From Thermoplasmata archaeon (lineage in GTDB: Archaea; Thermoplasmatota; E2; DHVEG-1): 55,087 nt of DNA. Both the position numbers and the translations under genes were made by a program. A model generated the notes under the pieces. It saw only the letters and a list, made by a program, of their open reading frames with translations. It made no database searches and had not been told where the DNA came from. Where the stretch lies: positions 1 through 55,087 of the forward strand of contig JAHWGK010000014.1 in assembly GCA_020054495.1 (NCBI GenBank), in the 5' to 3' direction. Position 1 is the stretch's first letter, and the number at the start of each line of letters is the position of its first letter. Below are positions 17,931-25,125 of this stretch, piece by piece.

Positions 17931-18023
17931 TTAATCTATCTTCTTCCGAGATTTCTTTTTAGCAATGTGTTTTGGAATTTTTTCTGGTTTATCCTTCTTT
18001 TTAAACCTTCTAAACATTGTCAT
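17931..18023 (-). CDS. tiny lysine-rich ORF, 30 residues
   Basis: Leftward ORF MTMFRRFKKKDKPEKIPKHI continuing with a basic tail, preceded by a recognisable ribosome site (GAGAGGT, about six bases before the ATG). It is very basic, with no other motif. Its stop lies one base before the start of the 43-residue ORF. The ribosome site and tandem spacing argue for translation; the size argues for caution. Confidence 0.35.
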   Translation of the reverse strand: MTMFRRFKKKDKPEKIPKHIAKKKSRKKID

Positions 18024-18203
18024 TTTTTACCTCTCAATTTTCTAAATAACTTACCCCTTTATAAACTTCATTTTTTCCTTAATAATGAGTTTATGTAAGA
18101 ATGTGGGAAGTGCAATATTACGACAAAAATAGTATTATAAAGCACTTGTTTGTTCAGGATACCTAAAAGAGTGCAAACAGTGTTTGTCAGGAAGTGATAC
18201 TAT

Positions 18204-18752
18204 ATGATAGAAATAAAGGTACAAAATATTGTAGCTTCTACAACATTCGCAGAGAAATTGGATCTAGATGTTATAGCGCAATCGTTAGAGGACGCAGAAT
18301 ATGAACCCGAACAGTTCCCTGGACTGGTTTATCGGTTAAGCAATCCGAAGACAGCTACGCTTCTTTTTACGAGTGGTAAAGCCAATTGTACTGGTGCGAA
18401 GAACGTTGAAGACGTACGTAAAACAGTAGATATAATAGCAGATAAACTCAAGAAACTAGGTGTAGATGTGTATAAAAACCCAGAGATAATCATTCAGAAT
18501 ATAGTATCTACGGCTGACTTAGAAGGCGAGCTTAATCTTACTGAAACAGCTACAGGGCTTGGTTTGGAAAATGTTGAATATGAGCCTGAGCAGTTCCCAG
18601 GGCTGGTCTATAGGATAAAAGAACCTAAGGTAGCTATGTTGCTTTTTTCATCTGGGAAAATAGTTTGCGCTGGTGCAAGAAGCACTGAAGATGCATCAAA
18701 AGCAGTGGAGAATTTATCAGAAGAACTTAATTCCTTGGGACTGCTTCACTAA
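18204..18752 (+). CDS. tbp: TATA-binding protein (TBP)
   Basis: A 182-residue TBP made of two direct repeats of about 90 residues. Each contains the saddle signature (EYEPEQFPGLVYRL at about 31-44 and EYEPEQFPGLVYRI at about 122-135), followed by LLFTSGK or LLFSSGK. It binds TATA boxes and recruits TFB and RNA polymerase. The two halves are unusually alike. A TATA-like GTATTATAAAG is at about 18131-18141, about 65 bp upstream, with AGGAAGTGA just before the start. S17e follows closely and may share its transcript. Confidence 0.97.
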   Translation: MIEIKVQNIVASTTFAEKLDLDVIAQSLEDAEYEPEQFPGLVYRLSNPKTATLLFTSGKANCTGAKNVEDVRKTVDIIADKLKKLGVDVYKNPEIIIQNIVSTADLEGELNLTETATGLGLENVEYEPEQFPGLVYRIKEPKVAMLLFSSGKIVCAGARSTEDASKAVENLSEELNSLGLLH

Positions 18753-18788
18753 AGTATCTTCTTTTCTTTACATTAGGTGGAGACAAGA

Positions 18789-18974
18789 ATGGGAAATATA
18801 AGACCAACTTACATAAAACGTATAGTCAAAGAACTTATCAATATGTATCCAGATAAATTTGTTGCTAGTGATTTCCAGCATAATAAAGAGAAAGTCTTAG
18901 AATTAGCTGATTTTGATAGTAAAGTAATGCGAAATCGTATTGCTGGGTTATATTACAAGAATTCTAGCAACTAA
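18789..18974 (+). CDS. rps17e: 30S ribosomal protein S17e
   Basis: A 61-residue protein starting MGNIRPTYIKRIVKELINMY, the conserved S17e N-terminus, followed by DKFVASDFQHNKEKVLELAD and a basic C-terminus with MRNRIAGLYYK. The length fits archaeal S17e. The ATG at 18789 is chosen over a GTG at 18777 because AGGTGGAG (18775-18782) then becomes its ribosome site. It follows tbp by 36 bp. Confidence 0.93.
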   Translation: MGNIRPTYIKRIVKELINMYPDKFVASDFQHNKEKVLELADFDSKVMRNRIAGLYYKNSSN

Positions 18975-19000
18975 AAAAACTCAAAAGAAGGGATATAGTA

Positions 19001-19246
19001 ATGAAACATGATACAAAGAAGAAACAAAAATCTTGGCTAAGAAACCTATTTCACCCAAAAGTTTCTCCAGTTAAAGAAGACGATACCCGTATTAGTATTT
19101 CATCGCTTAAAAAATTGGCGACGACAAAAGAACAAAAGGATATATTAAAGCTGATAGAAAAAGAGACGATACCCTCTGTTAAAGATGCATGGATAGATTA
19201 TTTCCTTGAAAAAACAAAACCCTCTAAATGCAAAAAGAGTGACTAA
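19001..19246 (+). CDS. small hypothetical protein, 81 residues
   Basis: A basic, soluble 81-residue protein (KKKQKSWLRNLFHPKVSP at the N-terminus, then a helical segment ISSLKKLATTKEQKDILKL). No known motif or signal peptide is seen. It lies 26 bp after rps17e on the same strand with a GAAGGGATATAG stretch before the ATG. It is the last gene before the repeat-bounded accessory region. Function unknown. Confidence 0.5.
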   Translation: MKHDTKKKQKSWLRNLFHPKVSPVKEDDTRISISSLKKLATTKEQKDILKLIEKETIPSVKDAWIDYFLEKTKPSKCKKSD

Positions 19247-19307
19247 CCAAAAAATACAAACGCAGATTACTATTCCATTAGAAAATTAGTATATTCAATC
19301 AGCCTTA

Positions 19308-19449
19308 CATCTATCAGATAAAATGAGATTTGACCTTTTTTACAATTAAAAACGAGTAGGGGACTATCTTAGCAAAAATCTTGTTTTTCCCCTGTAAAAA
19401 ACGTTAAAAAATGCAGGGGACGAGATTTGAACACCAGTTTAGTCATAAA
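19308..19449 (-). repeat. 142-bp direct repeat, copy A, with tRNA-Leu 3'-end core
   Basis: Aligned without gaps to 22248-22389, 123 of 142 positions match by hand count. The last part (19412-19431, read leftward) is TTCAAATCTCGTCCCCTGCA, identical to the T-loop and acceptor end of the tRNA-Leu at 26151. A neighbouring arm (TAAACTGGTG and a T/A-rich stretch to about 19464) is shared with the other copies but not with the tRNA. A second, decayed unit (19354-19395) and a third T-loop-like piece (19325-19342) lie to the left. Confidence 0.85.
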
Positions 19450-19467
19450 AAACAACTTTTTCTCAAT

Positions 19468-19519
19468 ATATAGTTACGTACGAAACCTTTTTATAATTTA
19501 GTTGCATACGTAACTATAT
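19468..19519. promoter_or_regulatory. inverted-repeat operator bracketing the TATA box of the MarR gene
   Basis: The left arm ATATAGTTACGTACGAAAC (19468-19486) is matched by the right arm GTTGCATACGTAACTATAT (19501-19519). The reverse complement of the right arm agrees with the left at 17 of 19 positions. The 14-base gap CTTTTTATAATTTA contains the TATA box. A protein bound to both arms would block TBP, which fits autorepression by the MarR protein starting at 19541. Each arm contains the near-palindrome GTTACGTA. Confidence 0.75.
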
Positions 19520-19540
19520 TACCTCACCTTCAATCATAAA

Positions 19541-19990
19541 ATGAGGATTGAGAAAATGAATAATCAAGAATCAATCGGACGTTTAGCAGCAATTGTCTAT
19601 AGATATAGCCAAGTTCATATGAATAATGAATTAAAAAAATACAATATTGGGATTGGGCAAATTTATTTTTTAAAAAAACTATTTAAGAAGGATGGAATAA
19701 ATCAAGAACAACTTGCTGAATCACTAACCTTATCCAAAGCAACTAGTACACGTGCAATTAAAAAATTAGAAAAGGGAGGATACATAATAAGAAAAAAAGA
19801 TAATACTGATAAAAGAGCATACAATGTGTTTATAACTAAAAAAGGAAAAAAATTAGAGAATATTTTTAAAAATATTTCGTCAGACTGGACTGAAACTCTT
19901 TTATCTGGATTTACAGAAGACGAAAAAGAATTTTTCTTTAATTTTTTAAAAAAAGCAATTGAAAACGCCTCAGCAAATAAAGAAAAATAA
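19541..19990 (+). CDS. MarR-family transcriptional regulator
   Basis: A 149-residue MarR-type winged-helix protein. It has an N-terminal dimer helix, the HTH at about 45-75 (INQEQLAESLTLSKATSTRAIKKLEKGGYI), then the wing (IIRKKDNTDKRAYNVFITKKGKKL). MarR proteins usually repress an adjacent transporter and release DNA on binding a small toxic molecule. The MATE gene starts 11 bp downstream, so the pair is an efflux operon. An operator surrounds its TATA box. The start may instead be the ATG at 19556, which has GAGG nine bases ahead. Confidence 0.9.
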   Translation: MRIEKMNNQESIGRLAAIVYRYSQVHMNNELKKYNIGIGQIYFLKKLFKKDGINQEQLAESLTLSKATSTRAIKKLEKGGYIIRKKDNTDKRAYNVFITKKGKKLENIFKNISSDWTETLLSGFTEDEKEFFFNFLKKAIENASANKEK

Positions 19991-20001
19991 TAGGTATTTT
20001 T

Positions 20002-21369
20002 ATGGTAGTCAAGAATGCTCGATTGATTGAAGGCCCTGTACAAAAAACATTGATTCGACTTACAATGCCAATGATGCTTGGAATGCTAGGTATGGTAATT
20101 TTCAATCTGTCAGATACATTTTTCGTAGGTCAATTAGGGACAAATCAGTTAGCAGCATTGAGTTTTACATTTCCAGTAGTATTGGTGGTAAGTAGCTTAG
20201 CAATGGGGTTAGGAATTGGTGCTTCTGCTGTTATTTCACGTGCAATTGGGGAGGGAAACCATGATAAAGTTAAAAGGTTGACAACAGATAGTTTAACTCT
20301 TTCTCTTATATTTGTTGGTTTTTTTGCATTATTTGGATTATTTACAATTAATCCATTATTTCGTCTTCTTGGAGCCTCAGGAGAGGTCTTGACGTATATA
20401 AGTCAATATATGACAATTTGGTATCTTGGAGTGGTTTTTGTAGTAATTCCAATGGTTGGTAATAACGCAATTCGAGCATCTGGTGATACCAAAACACCAG
20501 GGTTAATCATGGTTTTTGCAGCATTTATAAATATTGTTTTAGACCCAATTTTTATTTTTGGAATTGGTCCGTTTCCTCGTTTGGAAATTGCAGGTGCGGC
20601 CATTGCAACAGTAATAGCAAGAGCGTCTACGTTAATATTGTCAATCTGGTTTTTAGCTTTTAAGGAAAAAATGATTACCGTTAAGATACCTGATTTTAGA
20701 ACCGTTGTTGACTCCTGGAAACAAGTTTTATATATTGGTTTACCAACTGCAGCAACAAAAATTGTGATTCCTCTGGGTGCCGGAGTTATTATAAGTATCG
20801 TAGCTAAGTATGGTTCTGAGGCAGTTGCAGGTTTTGGAGTTGCAACTCGGATAGAATTTTTTGCGTTAGCAGTTATTATGGCACTTTCTAGTGTGCTTGC
20901 TCCATTTATTGGTCAGAATTGGGGTGCTGGTAAGTTTAGTCGAATTAAATCAGGTATAAAATTCAGTTATAAATTTTCTCTAATATGGGGTTTAGTTATT
21001 TTCATAATATTTGCAATTTTAGGTGGTTCAATTGGTTCATTATTCAGTAATAATCCTAATGTTATTTCAGTAATCAGTCTTTATCTTTTGATTGTTCCGA
21101 TAGGTTATGGTCTGTATGGGATTTTAGTTATGGCAACATCCACAATGAGTGTTTTAAAAAAACCAATACATGCAGCAATCTTAACACTTACTCAAACATT
21201 TTTATTATACGTTCCCATGGCATATATCGGCTCATACTTTTTTGGATTGTGGGGAGTTTTTGCTGCTCTTCCAACATCATATTTCATTGCAGGTATTATT
21301 TCAAATTTTGTTCTAAATCGAATTGTTTTATCAAGGGAAAAATCAAATACCACTAGAATACAAAAATAA
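20002..21369 (+). CDS. MATE-family multidrug efflux transporter
   Basis: A 455-residue membrane protein with about twelve hydrophobic segments arranged as two similar halves. Typical MATE stretches are PMMLGMLGMVIFNLSDTFFVGQLG at the N-terminus, GDTKTPGLIMV in the first half and ALSSVLAPFIGQNWGAGKFSRI in the second. MATE proteins export cationic drugs or metabolites using Na+ or H+ gradients. It is the second gene after the MarR regulator and lies in the tRNA-Leu array, consistent with an acquired resistance module. No truncation is seen. Confidence 0.95.
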   Translation: MVVKNARLIEGPVQKTLIRLTMPMMLGMLGMVIFNLSDTFFVGQLGTNQLAALSFTFPVVLVVSSLAMGLGIGASAVISRAIGEGNHDKVKRLTTDSLTLSLIFVGFFALFGLFTINPLFRLLGASGEVLTYISQYMTIWYLGVVFVVIPMVGNNAIRASGDTKTPGLIMVFAAFINIVLDPIFIFGIGPFPRLEIAGAAIATVIARASTLILSIWFLAFKEKMITVKIPDFRTVVDSWKQVLYIGLPTAATKIVIPLGAGVIISIVAKYGSEAVAGFGVATRIEFFALAVIMALSSVLAPFIGQNWGAGKFSRIKSGIKFSYKFSLIWGLVIFIIFAILGGSIGSLFSNNPNVISVISLYLLIVPIGYGLYGILVMATSTMSVLKKPIHAAILTLTQTFLLYVPMAYIGSYFFGLWGVFAALPTSYFIAGIISNFVLNRIVLSREKSNTTRIQK

Positions 21370-21485
21370 TTTTACTTTTACAACTTAAAAATAACATAAA
21401 GATTAATATCTTGTTAATATTTTTAATATCCACATCAGGATTCAAGCCCTATATTTTTGCAACTTGAAGTTTAAATCTCTTTTTG

Positions 21486-21521
21486 AAAAAATATGATTTT
21501 CTCCTGTTGACTTCAAAACGT
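21486..21521 (-). repeat. possible decayed array repeat
   Basis: Read leftward the piece contains AACAGGAGAAAATCATATTT. This resembles the arm of the array repeats (AACAGGAGAAAAACAGGATT in copy B), but no tRNA core remains. It lies in the 178-bp gap between the MATE and DUF1801 genes. The match is short and AT-rich, hence the low confidence. Confidence 0.3.
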
Positions 21522-21574
21522 AGACTTAATTAATAAGTTGATGATTTGTGACTATGATTCGGGGAGTTATAGAT

Positions 21575-21922
21575 ATGGATAAACAAGTGGATGAATATAT
21601 AAAAAAACAAAAATCCCCACAAAAAGAGATTATACAAAAAGTAAGAAAAATTTTTCTAAAAACACTTCCAAGTTGCGAAGAAAAAAGTGCTTGGGGCGTC
21701 ATAGCATTTGCGGATGGTAAGTTTTATATCGCTGCAATGAAGAATCGTGTACATGTTGGCTTTGCGATCAATGGATTGGACAAAGAAGAGATAGGTTTGT
21801 TTGAGGGAAGCGGCAAAACAATGAGACATATTAAAATTCATTCATTGGAAGATATTGATGAGAAAAAACTTGTAAAACTGATAAAATTAGTGGATAAGAA
21901 AACTATCTGTAAACCATGCTAA
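21575..21922 (+). CDS. DUF1801-family protein
   Basis: A 115-residue protein with the DUF1801/YdhG pattern: MDKQVDEYIKKQKSPQKEII at the start, then CEEKSAWGVIAFADGKFYIA, HVGFAINGLD and a C-terminal helix. The family fold is small and its biochemical role is not firmly known. The ATG at 21575 is favoured over a GTG at 21548 because GGGGAG at about 21560-21565 makes a good ribosome site for it. It is a single-gene unit within the array, pointing the same way as MarR/MATE. Confidence 0.8.
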   Translation: MDKQVDEYIKKQKSPQKEIIQKVRKIFLKTLPSCEEKSAWGVIAFADGKFYIAAMKNRVHVGFAINGLDKEEIGLFEGSGKTMRHIKIHSLEDIDEKKLVKLIKLVDKKTICKPC

Positions 21923-21975
21923 AATATAATCTACAGACTAGTTACAAGTTATATTTTTCTATAAGAAATAAGATT

Positions 21976-22191
21976 TTACCAGTAAAAAATATAAATTGAG
22001 AGAACTAGTAATATGATACCAAATAGAATTTGCATTCCAATAATTAATTTAAAGACACGAGGTTTTTCTTCACGTTTAATTTTTCTTAAAGTAAATTTAC
22101 CTAATAAAACAATACCATATCTATATTCTATTGCTGTAATTAGAAAAATAATGATACTTACCGCAAGTGTAAGATAAAATTGAAATGCCAT
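21976..22191 (-). CDS. small two-helix membrane protein
   Basis: A 71-residue protein with two membrane helices (FYLTLAVSIIIFLITAI near the N-terminus and LIIGMQILFGIILLVLSIYI at the C-terminus) joined by a basic loop (KFTLRKIKREEKPR). The frame stays open upstream into repeat B, but that part would be read from repeat sequence and gives no plausible protein, so the ATG at 22191 is chosen. It converges on the DUF1801 gene. No family recognised. Confidence 0.6.
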   Translation of the reverse strand: MAFQFYLTLAVSIIIFLITAIEYRYGIVLLGKFTLRKIKREEKPRVFKLIIGMQILFGIILLVLSIYIFYW

Positions 22192-22247
22192 GTCATTCAA
22201 ATAAATGATTTTTGTTAATAACTTTATTTGTATGTCAATCTTCCTCA

Positions 22248-22389
22248 CATCCATCAGACAATACGAGATTTGAACTTTTTTACCATTAAAATGGAGTTGG
22301 GGACTGTTTTGTAAAAAATCCTGTTTTTCTCCTGTTAAAAACGTTAAAAAATGCAGGGGACAGGATTTGAACACCAGTTTAGTCATAAA
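22248..22389 (-). repeat. 142-bp direct repeat, copy B, with tRNA-Leu 3'-end core
   Basis: Partner of 19308-19449 (19 mismatches, no gaps). The core at 22352-22371 differs from the tRNA end by a two-base change (CTCG to CCTG), so it no longer pairs as a T-stem. A second T-loop piece (GTTCAAATCTCGT) lies at about 22263-22275. The 2.8 kb between copies A and B holds the MarR, MATE, DUF1801 and small membrane protein genes. Confidence 0.85.
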
Positions 22390-22451
22390 TTTTTACAATA
22401 ATTTAAAAAGATTGAACCGTCTTATCCTTTAGAATTTAGGAAAGTGATTAA

Positions 22452-23195
22452 ATGGAAGGTATGGAATATTTCTATGAATTATTTCGCGGTCTACCTCGCG
22501 GTGGACCTGGTGATAACAAATCTACCAGAAAGGCATTTTCTTATCTGAAAAATTTACCGTCTGAACCCTTTATTCTTGATATTGGATGCGGATATGGTAT
22601 TCAAACTCTTGAGTTAGCAAGAATTTCCAAAGGTAAAATTATTGCTTTAGATAACTACCAACCTTTTTTAGATATTCTAATGCAGAATGCAAAAAAAGGA
22701 GGATTTGATAATAAGATTATTCCAAAAAATCAATCAATGCTTGAGATGGATTTTAAAAATGATACTTTTGATATTGTTTGGTCAGAAGGAGCAATTTTTG
22801 TTATAGGATTTCGGAATGGATTAAAAAAATGCAATCAACTTCTAAAAAACAAAGGGCATTTTGTTGTAAGCGAAGCAGTATTGTTATTACCGAACCTTCC
22901 AAAACCATTAAAGGAATTCTGGGGTGAAGTATATCCTGATATAAAGGACATAAAAAGCAATATTTCTTTGATTGAAGATGAGGGCTTTAATGTATTATCT
23001 CATTTCACACTACCAAAATCATGTTGGGTTGATTTTTATTCGCAAATGAATAAAGAGATAAAAGAATTAAAGAAAAAATATCATAATAATAAAATTGCTT
23101 TACAAGTGTTTGAAAAGTGCGAAAAAGAATCTAATATATATGCTAAGTATTCCGATTATTTTGGCTATGAATTTTTTATTACGCAGAAGAATTAA
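22452..23195 (+). CDS. class I SAM-dependent methyltransferase
   Basis: A 247-residue protein with the SAM-binding motif I LDIGCGYG (42-49), the acidic residue of motif II in KIIALDNYQP (about 63-72) and a motif IV region FDIVWSEGAIFVIG. The post-core helix and C-terminal extension (about 155-247) should hold the substrate site. The substrate is unknown; the general form resembles small-molecule methyltransferases near UbiE. It is alone between repeat copies B and C1, as if it were a single-gene cassette. Confidence 0.9.
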   Translation: MEGMEYFYELFRGLPRGGPGDNKSTRKAFSYLKNLPSEPFILDIGCGYGIQTLELARISKGKIIALDNYQPFLDILMQNAKKGGFDNKIIPKNQSMLEMDFKNDTFDIVWSEGAIFVIGFRNGLKKCNQLLKNKGHFVVSEAVLLLPNLPKPLKEFWGEVYPDIKDIKSNISLIEDEGFNVLSHFTLPKSCWVDFYSQMNKEIKELKKKYHNNKIALQVFEKCEKESNIYAKYSDYFGYEFFITQKN

Positions 23196-23206
23196 ATTAT
23201 AAAAAG

Positions 23207-23262
23207 TGCAGGGGACGAGATTTGAACACCAGTTTAATGGCAAAAAAACAAGGTTTTCTCCC
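23207..23262 (-). repeat. array repeat copy C1 with exact tRNA-Leu 3'-end core
   Basis: Read leftward this is a T-rich arm ending TAAACTGGTG, followed by the 20-base tRNA end TTCAAATCTCGTCCCCTGCA, then CTTTTTATA as found directly after the real tRNA-Leu. It is the copy closest to the true tRNA 3' flank. It starts 11 bp after the methyltransferase stop, and its left-reading arm abuts the stop codon of the 56-residue gene. Confidence 0.85.
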
Positions 23263-23264
23263 GT

Positions 23265-23435
23265 TTAGGATTTTTTGACTTTCCATGGTGAGGATGTGGC
23301 TATTAAGCAAATTCCGACAATACCTACAACAGTTGCAATGCCTGTTGTTCTTTCACCAAACAGACTGCCCTCAAACATTATGGCCGCACCTGTTAATGCC
23401 AATATAATTCCTAATACAAATAACACTTTTTTCAT
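23265..23435 (-). CDS. 56-residue two-helix membrane protein
   Basis: Leftward ORF starting MKKVLFVLGIILALTGAAIM, a loop FEGSLFGERTTG, a second helix IATVVGIVGICLIA and a basic end PWKVKKS. The layout of basic ends and two hydrophobic helices is that of a real small membrane protein. A weak purine-rich stretch (CAGGAAGAAAG) precedes the ATG. It occupies the whole space between repeats C1 and C3, another one-gene unit. Family not recognised. Confidence 0.6.
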   Translation of the reverse strand: MKKVLFVLGIILALTGAAIMFEGSLFGERTTGIATVVGIVGICLIATSSPWKVKKS

Positions 23436-23481
23436 CTTTCTTCCTGTTTTTTGATTATTTAACTTGTCTTAAATTTTTCTA

Positions 23482-23530
23482 ACGAGATTTGAATTCGATT
23501 TTACCGGTAAAAAATCAACATATTCTCCAG
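23482..23530 (-). repeat. array repeat copy C3, decayed
   Basis: Aligned without gaps to copy C1, 36 of 48 positions match. It keeps GGAGAA, TTTTTT, CC..TAAAA and the exact TTCAAATCTCGT of the tRNA T-loop, but has lost the acceptor part (CCCCTGCA). It lies just upstream of the 56-residue gene, about 230 bp before the LuxE-like gene. Confidence 0.7.
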
Positions 23531-23573
23531 GTGAACTTCGAATTCTATTTATGTCAGTTATACATTAGAATCC

Positions 23574-23650
23574 ATGTAACTATTAGATATAAAAAATATT
23601 TGAGAATGTATCCTCTTTCCAAGGGGTTATGCACGTTGTACTCCATAATA
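23574..23650 (+). pseudogene. decayed copy of the 3' end of an aspartyl-tRNA synthetase gene
   Basis: These 77 bases align without gaps to 17573-17649, the end of aspS, with 59 identities. In frame the fragment reads M*LLDIKNI*ECILFPR then GYARCTP and a stop at the same place as aspS; aspS has [17 protein letters not shown]. The two internal stops come from GAA to TAA and AGA to TGA changes. Upstream similarity fades quickly. It is either a remnant of a second aspS-like gene or a captured fragment. Confidence 0.75.
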
Positions 23651-23689
23651 TGTCAATTTTTCGCTTATTTCACATAAAATATGCAGGAA

Positions 23690-23701
23690 AGTTTTTATAA
23701 A
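23690..23701 (+). promoter_or_regulatory. TATA element of the LuxE-like/transglutaminase unit
   Basis: AGTTTTTATAAAG lies about 65 bp ahead of the ATG at 23760. AAGGTG at about 23749-23754 precedes the start as a ribosome site. The rest of 23531-23759, apart from the aspS remnant, shows no feature. Confidence 0.45.
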
Positions 23702-23759
23702 GAAAATCGTTGGTTTCTATCGAGCAAACATTAATAATAATTATCTTTAAGGTGTTATT

Positions 23760-25118
23760 ATGCAAAAAAATGGGGGAGTTATTAATAAAAAATTGAATGA
23801 TTTGTTTGGAAAACCAAAAAATGAATGGAAAACTGTAGATCAAATGATTTTTGGTGTTGATGACTATTTTAATGTCCCAAAAAACAGTCATAAAATGCGT
23901 GAAAAAGCAATAATTGAGGTGTTTAATTATCATTATAAAAATAATTTGTTTTATAACCAATTTTGCAAACATAGAAAAATATCACCAGACAATATAAAAA
24001 GCGAAAAAGATTTTACAAAAATTCCGATGATCCCAGATGCATTTTTTAAAGACTATCCGTCTGAAAAACCACATGACGTTTATAAATGGCTATACCAAGT
24101 ATCATCTGTTGATATTGGTAAATATGATTTTACTGGAAAAAATTTAACTCAGTTTCTAGGATGGGCAGAAAATAGACTTAAAGGTTTAATTTTACATTCA
24201 AGTGGAACAAGTGGTAAATTCAGCATTGTATTTAGAGATGAAGAAACAATGAAAAGAATAATATATACATTGTTAAGAACTATTCTCTTTCAAGTAACAG
24301 ATTTGGATGATAATGCTCATTTTGTTTACCCTGGTTCAACTAAAACATTTCTTGCAGGAGGACACGCAATTGGTAAAGCATCAGAACTTTTTGATGATGA
24401 ACATAAACATTTTTCATCAGATAGAGTTCTTAGTCTGGAAATTATCAAATTAATGTCCTCTGGACAAGCTGTAGGATTAAAACAAAAATTAGAATTAAAA
24501 TTGATACAAAAAGCACTGGTAAAAGGTCAAAATAAAATTATAAATCTTCTACAGGAATTAGAGAAAAAAAATGAACAAGTTGCCATGGTAACTTTTCCTA
24601 TTCTGATTTGGGAGATTATGAATGTCATGGAAAAAGAAGGAATTACAATGAATCTTGGAGAATCCAATAGCTTTATTTTGTCAGGCGGCGGATGGAAAAT
24701 CCATGCACATAAAAAAGTATCAGAAGACGAATTTGCTACAAGAATAGAAAAATGTTTTGGCATTCCAAAAGAAAATTATAGAGATTTATATGGAATGAGC
24801 GAAATGAATGGTGCTGCTCTTTCATGTGAGGCGAGATATAAGCATTTAACTGATTGGATTTATCCAATGGTACTAGATGATAATATGGAACCTGTTGGCT
24901 TCGGAGAAACAGGACGGTTTGCATTTCTAGATTCTGCTGGTTATGGATATCCAGGTTTTATTATAACTGGTGATCGTGTCACATTACTTGAAGAATGCCC
25001 GAAATGCGGAAAATCAGGAATTGTTATTAAATCAGAAGTTACAAGAATGAAAGGAGCTGAAGGTAGAGGATGCGGTAATCTAATGAGAGACTTAATGGCA
25101 GAAGAAATTGCGAAGTAG
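23760..25118 (+). CDS. LuxE-like acyl-protein synthetase (adenylate-forming family)
   Basis: A 452-residue protein of the LuxE/PaaK-like ANL group. The N-terminal segment contains FTKIPMIPDAFFKDYPSEKP. The phosphate-binding loop is HSSGTSGK (146-153). ILSGGGWKIHAHKKVS is followed by DLYGMSEMNGAALSCE, then GYPGFIITGDRV, and the C-terminal Cys pair is CPKC (413 and 416). LuxE activates a fatty acid as acyl-AMP and passes it to a protein cysteine. No LuxC reductase lies nearby; instead a transglutaminase-like gene starts seven bases downstream. The acyl substrate is unknown. Confidence 0.8.
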   Translation: MQKNGGVINKKLNDLFGKPKNEWKTVDQMIFGVDDYFNVPKNSHKMREKAIIEVFNYHYKNNLFYNQFCKHRKISPDNIKSEKDFTKIPMIPDAFFKDYPSEKPHDVYKWLYQVSSVDIGKYDFTGKNLTQFLGWAENRLKGLILHSSGTSGKFSIVFRDEETMKRIIYTLLRTILFQVTDLDDNAHFVYPGSTKTFLAGGHAIGKASELFDDEHKHFSSDRVLSLEIIKLMSSGQAVGLKQKLELKLIQKALVKGQNKIINLLQELEKKNEQVAMVTFPILIWEIMNVMEKEGITMNLGESNSFILSGGGWKIHAHKKVSEDEFATRIEKCFGIPKENYRDLYGMSEMNGAALSCEARYKHLTDWIYPMVLDDNMEPVGFGETGRFAFLDSAGYGYPGFIITGDRVTLLEECPKCGKSGIVIKSEVTRMKGAEGRGCGNLMRDLMAEEIAK

Positions 25119-25125
25119 TGATAAA

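Noticed and set aside
19412-19464. Possible tRNA gene at the repeat cores (also 22352 and 23207)
   Set aside because: Only the T-loop and 3' acceptor strand are present; no D-arm, anticodon arm or 5' acceptor strand precedes them.
19308-23530. Possible CRISPR array from recurring T-loop-like repeats
   Set aside because: Copies are few, far apart (0.3-2.8 kb), separated by genes rather than uniform spacers, and match a tRNA end.
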